Shown here: in pieces, positions 1 through 5,389 of the stretch
How the letters are laid out: each line of letters starts with the position of its first letter
Numbering within the stretch: the first letter of the stretch is position 1
Assembly (NCBI GenBank): GCA_902767235.1
Contig: CACXGR010000022.1
Span: forward strand, 1 to 7,154
Length of the DNA: 7,154 nt
From: an uncultured Lachnospiraceae bacterium
Lineage (GTDB): Bacteria; Bacillota; Clostridia; Lachnospirales; Lachnospiraceae
Reading direction: 5' to 3'
Notes under the pieces: model-generated
The model's database searches: none
Told to the model about the DNA's origin: nothing
What the model saw: only the letters and a program-made list of their open reading frames with translations
Made by a program: the position numbers and the translations under genes

Positions 1-82
1 CCCTTGCCTTCGGCTGTATCCTTCCCACTACCGGGCGGATTCGGGACTTTCACCCGTTAGAAACGTGCGCCGCCGGGCGCAC
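1..82 (-). mobile_element. Group II intron (IIC-like), 5' end only, cut by the window edge
   Basis: This is the start of a self-splicing, mobile group II intron RNA transcribed leftward. Read on the minus strand it opens with GUGCG, the consensus 5' end of group II introns, continues GCCCGGC, and closes a 7-bp stem (65-71 with 76-82). Next comes a CUAACGGGUGAAAGUCCCGAA segment (about 40-60) and then a GAAGGCAAGGG segment at 1-11. From memory, this order and wording closely match domain I of group IIC introns such as the Oceanobacillus iheyensis intron (GUGUGCCCGGC, GGGUGAGAGUCCCGAA, CGCAAGGG). The first intron base is inferred to be 82, right after the T-rich tail of the exporter operon's terminator, which is the usual IIC insertion site. 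The remaining ribozyme domains and any reverse transcriptase/maturase are outside the window, so activity cannot be judged. Subgroup IIC is an inference; group II identity is more secure. Confidence 0.85.
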
Positions 83-114
83 AAAAGTTAAAGGGCCGTC
101 ATGCGACAGCCCTT
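83..114 (-). terminator. Intrinsic terminator of the nadE-exporter operon, probably bidirectional
   Basis: On the minus strand, five bases after the TAA stop of the CydC-like gene, AAGGGC (91-96) pairs with GCCCTT (109-114). After one C/A mismatch, GTC (98-100) pairs with GAC (105-107), closing an ATGC tetraloop. The minus-strand tail after the stem is TAACTTTT (90-83). The plus-strand side also has a T-rich tail (TTATTTTT, 113-120), so the hairpin could stop transcription from either side. The minus-strand T-tail ends exactly where the group II intron begins. Confidence 0.8.
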
Positions 115-118
115 ATTT

Positions 119-1825
119 TTACATTGTGATCTCCACATCCGCCACCCTGACCGTGGACTTTCTGTGGGAGACCAAAAGCACTGTTTTGTCCTTGGCTTCC
201 TCCTTGAGCGCCTTGAGGATGACAGCCTCGTTCAGGCTGTCAAGGTTGCTGGTGGGCTCATCCAGGAGCATGAAGGGCGCGTCATGCAGAAACGCCCTTG
301 CCAGGCCGATCCTCTGCCGCTCGCCGCCCGACAGCGTGTCGCCGAGCTCGCCGACGTTCGTCTCGTACCCGTCGGGAAGCTTCATGATCCAGTCGTGCAG
401 GGAAGCCTTGCGGCAGGCCGCCTCCACTTCCTCCTGCGTCGCATCCAGTTTGGCGATCCGGATGTTGTTCGCGATCGTATCTTTGAACATCTGCGTGTCC
501 TGCGTCATGTAGCTCTCCATATCGCGGAGATTGGAAGTGTTGATCTTCTCGATATCCACGAGGGGAAGCGCTTTGCCCTCTGCAGGGCCGTCCTCTTTCG
601 CCTGCGCATTCGCGATGCCGATCCGCCCCTTGTCCACCGACCAGAAGCGCATCAGGAGCTTGAGCAGCGTCGACTTGCCGCAGCCGCTCTCTCCCACGAT
701 CCCGATGATCCGGTTTTTGTGGACGCTCAGCGAGAAGTTCTTTAACACGTCCGCGCCGCCATAGCTGAAAGTCACATTTCGGCACTGGGCGCCGCCGAAT
801 TCGATCTCCGGCTGCCCCGTGATCTCCTCCGTCTCGGGCTCCTCTTCCAGAATGTCCAGTACGCGGGCGCCGGAGGCAACGGTATTTTGCAGTGTCGTAC
901 CCAGGCCGGCCAGCGCTGAGACCGGGCCAAAAGAGGAAAGAAATGCAAGTACCGGCAGCAAAAAGCCGTCGAATCCCACTTTGCCGGAGAGGTAGAGCCA
1001 CCCGGCCGCTGCCACCATTGCGATGTCGAAGATCAGGATAAATGTGTTTGCGATCGCAAGATTCAGTCCTGTCAAACGGCTGAGCGCGCTCTGATGATGG
1101 AGAAGGATCCGGGTCCTCTTTCTCATGACCGCCATCCTCTCTTCCCCGTTTCCGTACTGGGCCGTCTCATCCAGTCCTCTGATGTTCTCCATCACGCAGG
1201 ATGACAGCCCTGCGGCATGACGGCGCACTTTGTCTCCCGTATTGCCGCTGATATGGGAAATGATGAGCGGGACCGCTATGCCGACGCAGAGGTAGGCCGC
1301 CAGCGCAAGGATGCCCAGTCCGACCTGGAAATAACCGATGTAAACACACATCGCCGCCTCCACGAGGAAAGCGATGCAGATGGGTGAGATCGTGTGGGCA
1401 TAGAATACTTCCAGAAGCTCTACATCTGCCGTGATCAAAGAGACCAGATCTCCCTTGTCTCTTCCCTCCAGTTTGGCGGGGCACAGCTTTCTGAGTGCCC
1501 GGAACACGCGGTCGCGGACGATGGCCAGAAGCTTAAAAGCAATGTAGTGGTTCATTCGCTGCTCGATAAAGCGGAGCACGGCGCGTGCCAGTGCCAGGAC
1601 CGGCAGCAGGATCCAGATCGTCCGGATCGGAAGCGGGATATCCAGCCCCAGTCCCTCCAGGATCGCATAGCCGCCCAGGACCGGTATGAACTGCACCGCC
1701 AGATAAGCGAGTGTCCCCGACAGTACCGCCAGGAGCATGACCCCGGTCAGCGGCTTCACAAGCCCCAGCATTCTCAGCAAAGTGACCACTTTGGACCTTT
1801 TGCGCGTATTCTTTTCAGTGCGCAT
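119..1825 (-). CDS. CydC-type ABC exporter half (fused membrane and ATPase domains)
   Basis: This is one half of a heterodimeric ABC exporter in the cytoplasmic membrane, 568 residues. An N-terminal six-helix membrane domain spans about residues 25-305 and an ATP-binding domain about 345-568. All ATPase motifs look intact: Walker A GESGCGKST (378-386), Q-loop Gln442 in YMTQ, signature LSGGE (498-502), Walker B with Asp522 and Glu523, and the switch His554 in VSHR. The stretch EQRMNHYIAFK before the first cytoplasmic loop and the SHRKST ending are typical of CydC-like proteins. I chose the ATG at 1825 because AAAGGAAGG lies 8 nt upstream; the in-frame GTG at 1834 would have no spacing to that site. 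It overlaps the upstream gene by 11 nt, so translation is probably coupled. The ATPase domain carries a polar insert (about residues 405-423), and the C-terminus stops soon after the H-loop, shorter than I expect. The substrate is unknown; E. coli CydDC is linked to thiols and haem. Confidence 0.85.
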   Translation of the reverse strand: MRTEKNTRKRSKVVTLLRMLGLVKPLTGVMLLAVLSGTLAYLAVQFIPVLGGYAILEGLGLDIPLPIRTIWILLPVLALARAVLRFIEQRMNHYIAFKLLAIVRDRVFRALRKLCPAKLEGRDKGDLVSLITADVELLEVFYAHTISPICIAFLVEAAMCVYIGYFQVGLGILALAAYLCVGIAVPLIISHISGNTGDKVRRHAAGLSSCVMENIRGLDETAQYGNGEERMAVMRKRTRILLHHQSALSRLTGLNLAIANTFILIFDIAMVAAAGWLYLSGKVGFDGFLLPVLAFLSSFGPVSALAGLGTTLQNTVASGARVLDILEEEPETEEITGQPEIEFGGAQCRNVTFSYGGADVLKNFSLSVHKNRIIGIVGESGCGKSTLLKLLMRFWSVDKGRIGIANAQAKEDGPAEGKALPLVDIEKINTSNLRDMESYMTQDTQMFKDTIANNIRIAKLDATQEEVEAACRKASLHDWIMKLPDGYETNVGELGDTLSGGERQRIGLARAFLHDAPFMLLDEPTSNLDSLNEAVILKALKEEAKDKTVLLVSHRKSTVRVADVEITM

Positions 1826-3827
1826 CGTGATCACCTTCCTTTCTGATCCGGATCCTTCCGGTGTCCCCGATCCTTCCGGTATTGCCGCCGATCAGATCGG
1901 TGTCCTTAAACCTCTTCGTATCGCCCATTTTGGCCGCGTCAGAGATCCTGGCGGCGGCGGCCGGATCGGGATCTCCGATCCTCTTCGTATCGCCCACTCG
2001 GGCCGATTCAGAGGCTTTGGCGGCGGCGGTCAGATCCAATTCGCCCGTGGCCGCCATCCTGTCGATCTCCCCGGTGAGCCATTTCTCGCCGGAATCGTCG
2101 TCCCGGCCGAAGCGCTCCAGTTTCTGCTGCATTCTCCACAGGACGGCGTAGGTCCCGCCCCACTTCATAAGCTCTCTGTGATTGCCGCTCTCCACGAGCT
2201 TTCCGTTCTCCATGACGAAGATCCGGTCGGCTTCCCGCGTATTGACCAGGCGGTGAGAGATGAGGATCACCGTCTTCCCGCCGGCCAGCGCCCGGATCCT
2301 GTCCATGATGATCTGTTCGCTCTCCACGTCAATGTTGCTGGTCGCCTCGTCAAAGATATAGACCGGGCTGTCATGCAGCAGGGCTCTCGCAAGGGCAAGT
2401 CTCTGTTTCTGTCCGCCCGAGAGGTTCTGCGCGTTTTCCGTCAGCCGCAGGTCCAGGGCGCTCTCTTCGCCGGGGAATGTATCCATCCGGCAGGTCCTGA
2501 GCACTTCCAGGAGCCTCTCATCGGAGGCAGACGGATCGCCCATGAGGAGGTTGTCCCTGACCGTTCCCTTAAAGAAATAGCTGGACGGCCCGATATATGT
2601 GATGCCTCTCATCAGGCTCTCCTGCGTGCAGTCCGCGATCGGGACCCCGCTTATTGAGATCTCGCCCTGCTCTGCTGTAAGCCGCCCTGTGAGGAGCGAC
2701 GCAATGGTCGATTTCCCGCTTCCGCTCTCGCCGACGATCCCCATGAAGCTGTTCTTTGGTATCTGCATGTTGATCCTGTGCAGGACTTCCCGCTCCCCGT
2801 CGTAGGAAAAGCTCACGCTCTTTAAGAGGAAATTGCCGCCGTTTTTGGGAAAGAGCTCCGTGCCCTCGTCCGGTTCCTCCAGCGCCAGAAAACGGAAGAT
2901 CCTGTCGCTGGCCGCCATGCCGTTCATGGCGACGTGAAAGTAACTTCCCAGCCTCCGCATGGGAAGGAAGAAGTCCGCCGACAGAAGGATCATGAAAAGG
3001 CAGGGCGCCATTTCCAGCGAACCGTTCACAAATTCTTTCGTCGCCAGAATGATACCGACCGCCGCGCCGCCGTATGCCAGAAGGTCCATGATGATGATGG
3101 AGTTGAGCTGCATGGTGAGCACCTTCATGGTCACGACCCGAAAGTGCTCCGACTCCTCGTTCATCTGCTCGTTTTTGAACTCGTCCGCCTGATAGATCTT
3201 GAGCGTCGTCATGCCCTGCAGATTCTCGAGAAAGGTGCTGCCAAGGCGGGCGTACTGGTCCCAATATTTTGCCAGGATCCGCTTGGCGATCTTCTGCACG
3301 ATCACGATCGTGGCCGGGATCAGCGGGACGCACACCAGAAGGACAAGGCCGGTCCGCAGACTGCCGGCAGCGGTGAAGAGCGCAAAGAGCGTCACCGGCG
3401 CGATAAAGGCGTAGAAGAACTGCGGGACATACTGGCCAAAATAGCTCTCCAGCTGGTCCACGCCTTCCACCGACTCCTGTACCAGCTCCGCGGTGGTCAC
3501 TTTCTCGCGGTAGGAAGGGCCCAGCCTCAGGAGCTTTCTGTAGATCCGCTCCCTCATTTTGCGCTTCACGGTCCGTGACGCCAGATAGCTCATGCGGACG
3601 GCATACCGCGTGGTGAAGAACCGGACCAGGATCGTCAGCGCGATGAGCAAAAGGGACGGCAGTGCGCCGGACAGTGTCAGTTCCCGGCGGTAGAGCTTTT
3701 CCGCCGAAAGCGCGATCAGGCCGATCATCACCGCGTTCATGCAAAGTTCCAGCCACTGGAAAATGATATTTCCGGCGATGTACTTTTTGCTCTCCGGGCA
3801 CATGGCCATCAGTCTTTTGTCAAACAT
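1815..3827 (-). CDS. CydD-type ABC exporter half with a repeat-built C-terminal tail
   Basis: This is the partner half of the same exporter, 670 residues. Six membrane helices lie at about residues 17-43, 54-72, 134-152, 157-176, 243-265 and 273-289. The ATPase domain (about 330-565) has Walker A GESGSGKST (366-374), signature LSGGQ (469-473), Walker B with Asp493 and Glu494, and His525 of the H-loop. The Q-loop position reads YIGPSS, with Pro414 where glutamine normally sits. After the domain, about 95 extra residues follow, ending in a degenerate 23-residue tandem repeat that is unusual for the family. I chose the ATG at 3827: AGGA lies 6 nt upstream, and the longer in-frame TTG start (3857) has worse support and would overlap nadE. 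The start is 1 nt past the nadE stop and the end overlaps the CydC-like start, so all three genes form one operon. The CydD type fits overall similarity, but no cytochrome bd genes are present, so the cargo (thiol, haem or other) is open. Confidence 0.85.
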   Translation of the reverse strand: MFDKRLMAMCPESKKYIAGNIIFQWLELCMNAVMIGLIALSAEKLYRRELTLSGALPSLLLIALTILVRFFTTRYAVRMSYLASRTVKRKMRERIYRKLLRLGPSYREKVTTAELVQESVEGVDQLESYFGQYVPQFFYAFIAPVTLFALFTAAGSLRTGLVLLVCVPLIPATIVIVQKIAKRILAKYWDQYARLGSTFLENLQGMTTLKIYQADEFKNEQMNEESEHFRVVTMKVLTMQLNSIIIMDLLAYGGAAVGIILATKEFVNGSLEMAPCLFMILLSADFFLPMRRLGSYFHVAMNGMAASDRIFRFLALEEPDEGTELFPKNGGNFLLKSVSFSYDGEREVLHRINMQIPKNSFMGIVGESGSGKSTIASLLTGRLTAEQGEISISGVPIADCTQESLMRGITYIGPSSYFFKGTVRDNLLMGDPSASDERLLEVLRTCRMDTFPGEESALDLRLTENAQNLSGGQKQRLALARALLHDSPVYIFDEATSNIDVESEQIIMDRIRALAGGKTVILISHRLVNTREADRIFVMENGKLVESGNHRELMKWGGTYAVLWRMQQKLERFGRDDDSGEKWLTGEIDRMAATGELDLTAAAKASESARVGDTKRIGDPDPAAAARISDAAKMGDTKRFKDTDLIGGNTGRIGDTGRIRIRKEGDHDAH
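1833..2039 (-). repeat. Tandem repeat encoding the CydD-like C-terminal tail (69-bp, 23-residue units)
   Basis: Two adjacent in-frame 69-bp units (1971-2039 and 1902-1970) match at about 70% of bases by eye. They share an identical 17-bp core (starting at 1911 and 1980 on the plus strand) and a GGCGGCGGCGG block. They encode 23-residue units that both contain GDTKR. A third, much degraded unit (1833-1901) holds an internal 18-bp direct repeat: GATCCTTCCGGT at 1851-1862 and again at 1869-1880, encoding TGRIGD-TGRIRI. The third unit also contains the ribosome binding site of the downstream CydC-like gene. The pattern suggests in-frame duplication by slippage or unequal exchange. Confidence 0.8.
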
Positions 3828-3828
3828 A

Positions 3829-4608
3829 TTATTTCCTCGTCTCCTCGGCAGGTTCAAAAGCGGGCATCAGGCGCAGCTTGTGCAGATTGATCCTGTGCAG
3901 GCGGTCGATCTTGGCCTTGATCGCCTCGTCCTCGCACTCGCCGGTGAGCACATATTTGTCCAGCATCGCATAGGTGAAGCCCAGTTTCTGCTCGTCATCC
4001 TGGCCGCTGAGTCCGTCCGAGGGCGTCTTGTGCACCAGGTTGGAGGGAAGTCCCAGCACGTCCCCGATCTGCCTGACTTCGTGCACCAGCAGATGAGACA
4101 GGGGGCTGAAATCGCCCGCCGCATCGCCGTACTTGGTGGAGTAGCCCACATAGTCCTCGGAGGCATTGCAGGTGTTGACCACTCTGGCGCCGCCGGGCAG
4201 CATCTGCCCCACCGCGTACAGCGTGGACATTCTGAGTCTGGGCGGCAGGTTGATCTCCGTGTCTCTGGTGATCCCGTCGGTCCCGCTCAGGGCCAGAAGC
4301 TTTTCGCTGCCTGTCAGCATCTCTTTCATCGCCTGGAATGCGCCGCCGATATTGAGCTCCACATAGGGGATCCCCAAAAACTCCACCAGCTGGACGGAGT
4401 CGGAGATGTCGCTCTGGACGCCGTTGGGCATCAGAACACCGACCACTCTGTCCTTGCCGAGCGCCTCCGCGCAGAGAGCGGCGGCAATGCTGGAATCCTT
4501 GCCTCCGGAGATGCCGATGACGGCCTTGCATCCTTTTCCGTTCTCTTCAAAATAGTCCCTGATCCACTTCACAATTTCGTTTTTGGTCTTTACCGGATCC
4601 TTGAGCAT
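3829..4608 (-). CDS. nadE: Ammonia-dependent NAD+ synthetase
   Basis: NadE carries out the last step of NAD+ synthesis in the cytoplasm: nicotinic acid adenine dinucleotide, ATP and ammonia give NAD+, AMP and pyrophosphate. The protein is 259 residues, close to the usual size of the single-domain ammonia-using form; it has no N-terminal glutaminase domain. Visible family motifs are the ATP-pyrophosphatase P-loop SGGKDSS (34-40), NTCNASEDYVGY (145-156), STKYGDAAGDFSPL (157-170) and KTPSDGLSGQDDE (194-206), which corresponds to the conserved TPSA-L-QTDE region. The ATG at 4608 is supported by AGGAGG 10 nt upstream; longer in-frame readings would run through that site and the promoter. It is the first gene of a three-gene minus-strand operon, 1 nt ahead of the CydD-like exporter gene. 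Identification is firm; why it is joined to an exporter is not known. Confidence 0.95.
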   Translation of the reverse strand: MLKDPVKTKNEIVKWIRDYFEENGKGCKAVIGISGGKDSSIAAALCAEALGKDRVVGVLMPNGVQSDISDSVQLVEFLGIPYVELNIGGAFQAMKEMLTGSEKLLALSGTDGITRDTEINLPPRLRMSTLYAVGQMLPGGARVVNTCNASEDYVGYSTKYGDAAGDFSPLSHLLVHEVRQIGDVLGLPSNLVHKTPSDGLSGQDDEQKLGFTYAMLDKYVLTGECEDEAIKAKIDRLHRINLHKLRLMPAFEPAEETRK

Positions 4609-4664
4609 GATTTGCTTGCCTCCTGTTTTGATCTTTGCGGTTTTGATTTTTATCAACATATTAA

Positions 4665-4693
4665 GTGCCATATTTTGCAACTGTCTGTATAAT
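4665..4693 (+). promoter_or_regulatory. Predicted promoter of the rightward uncharacterised gene
   Basis: A perfect TATAAT -10 box lies at 4688-4693, with a weak GTGCCA -35 match (4665-4670) 17 bp upstream. The start would be near 4700, leaving a leader of about 47 nt. The -10 box shares five bases with the -10 box of the opposing nadE promoter, so the two RNA polymerase sites cannot be occupied together. Confidence 0.55.
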
Positions 4694-4717
4694 AGCATTA
4701 TTGAATTGATTTGAAAA
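4689..4717 (-). promoter_or_regulatory. Predicted promoter of the nadE-exporter operon
   Basis: On the minus strand TTTTCA (4717-4712) is followed after 17 bp by TATTAT (4694-4689), a reasonable sigma-A-type pair. Transcription would start near 4682 and give a leader of about 75 nt before the nadE ATG. The leader has a small TTGAT/ATCAA inverted repeat (4643-4656) and two ATCAAAAC direct repeats 15 nt apart; I recognise no riboswitch in it. A second, weaker candidate would use TTGCAA at 4680-4675 as its -35 box. Confidence 0.5.
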
Positions 4718-4746
4718 TAATATCCAAATTGACCGGAGGAATATCC

Positions 4747-5352
4747 ATGGCTGATCGAAGCGAGCTTCTTGAGAACTATTATGAGGAACTGGACCCCGAC
4801 AAAAGGCGGTCCCTTCTCGACCAATACCTGTCCGGGTCCGCCCCCGACGACCCGGTGGACCGGTACCGCAGCGCCCTCTATGACTACCGCTACACCAATC
4901 CCAAAGAACCCGGCAGAAAAGTGGACAATTATATGTGGGCCCTCTTAAGTCTCATGTACACACACAGGGAGAGTCTGATCTTCCCCGGCCGCAATGTAAA
5001 AGCTGTCCGGCGCATCATGAAGGACCTGGCGCAGGATGAACGCGTCCACACGGACGAACGCTTCGCCGAGGCTTTCACGCTGGAAGTCCGCAATGCGGTG
5101 CGGCGCTATTTTGACACCTGCAAGTCCGACAATTATCACAAGAAGCTCTTCGGCGTGACCCACTCCACGGCCGACGAGAAAGAGAAGCAGCGCTGCATCG
5201 ACACCTGGAAGATGTCAGTGGGCGTCGCGCGGCGCGTGGGCATCGAGGACGAGATGTCGCTCTTCAATCAAGCTGTCGCAGAGGAGTACCGCCTCTCCAG
5301 ACCGGACGGGATGACCCTGGAGGAGGCCTATCGCAATTACAAAAAGAAATAA
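4747..5352 (+). CDS. Uncharacterised helical cytoplasmic protein, 201 residues
   Basis: I cannot assign a function. The protein is highly charged, with no signal peptide and no convincing membrane segment, and it looks almost wholly alpha-helical. Notable stretches are an acidic N-terminal helix (ELLENYYEELDPDKR, residues 6-20), RVDNY-like RKVDNYMWALLSLMY (57-71), a central basic region around VKAVRRIMKDL (84-94), NYHKKLFG (129-136), and a C-terminal LEEAYRNYKKK. The overall look resembles small conserved proteins of Lachnospiraceae that I loosely recall under the label DUF6553; this is memory, not a search. The ATG at 4747 has GGAGGA 6 nt upstream (4735-4740), better than the in-frame TTG at 4711. 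It stands alone, divergent from nadE and convergent with the DUF4132-type gene, with its own promoter and terminator. Codon use and GC content look like the neighbours, which supports a real gene. Confidence 0.85.
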   Translation: MADRSELLENYYEELDPDKRRSLLDQYLSGSAPDDPVDRYRSALYDYRYTNPKEPGRKVDNYMWALLSLMYTHRESLIFPGRNVKAVRRIMKDLAQDERVHTDERFAEAFTLEVRNAVRRYFDTCKSDNYHKKLFGVTHSTADEKEKQRCIDTWKMSVGVARRVGIEDEMSLFNQAVAEEYRLSRPDGMTLEEAYRNYKKK

Positions 5353-5354
5353 GA

Positions 5355-5389
5355 AGACGCGCCGGCAGTCCCGGCGCGTCTCTCTTTTT
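5355..5389 (+). terminator. Strong intrinsic terminator, shared by two convergent genes
   Basis: A perfect 11-bp GC-rich stem pairs 5355-5365 (AGACGCGCCGG) with 5371-5381, closing a 5-nt loop, and is followed by CTCTTTTT (5382-5389). It begins 3 nt after the stop of the rightward gene. The minus-strand gene's TAA (5390-5388) sits inside the T-tract. On that strand the stem is followed by a looser T-rich tail (TCTTATTTCTTTTT), so it probably serves both directions. Confidence 0.9.

Noticed and set aside
1..60. Plus-strand reading frame ending in FGTFTR then TAG, as the tail of an upstream protein
   Set aside because: It is the complement of the group II intron domain I (GGGTGAAAGTCCCGAA on the minus strand). 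Conserved RNA explains the recurring peptide-like reading better than a protein does.
1826..1834. GTG at 1834 as the start of the CydC-like protein
   Set aside because: The AGGAAG ribosome binding site would touch the GTG directly; the ATG at 1825 has an 8-nt spacing.
3828..3857. TTG at 3857 as the start of the CydD-like protein
   Set aside because: The added residues (NLPRRRGNN) come from translating the ribosome binding region of the ATG at 3827, which has good spacing.
4609..4682. A riboswitch or NAD-responsive element in the nadE leader
   Set aside because: Only a 5-bp AT-rich hairpin and a short direct repeat are visible; nothing resembles a known NAD riboswitch or a clear operator palindrome.
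101..4692. Long open frames on the plus strand at 101-745, 1737-2657, 2934-3578 and 3739-4692, among others
   Set aside because: They lie antisense to the exporter and nadE genes, lack ribosome binding sites, and give low-complexity Arg/His/Gln-rich products typical of shadow frames in GC-rich coding DNA.
4609..4824. An N-terminal extension of NadE up to 4824
   Set aside because: It would cross the AGGAGG site, the divergent promoters and the start of the opposite gene; family proteins begin near the chosen ATG.
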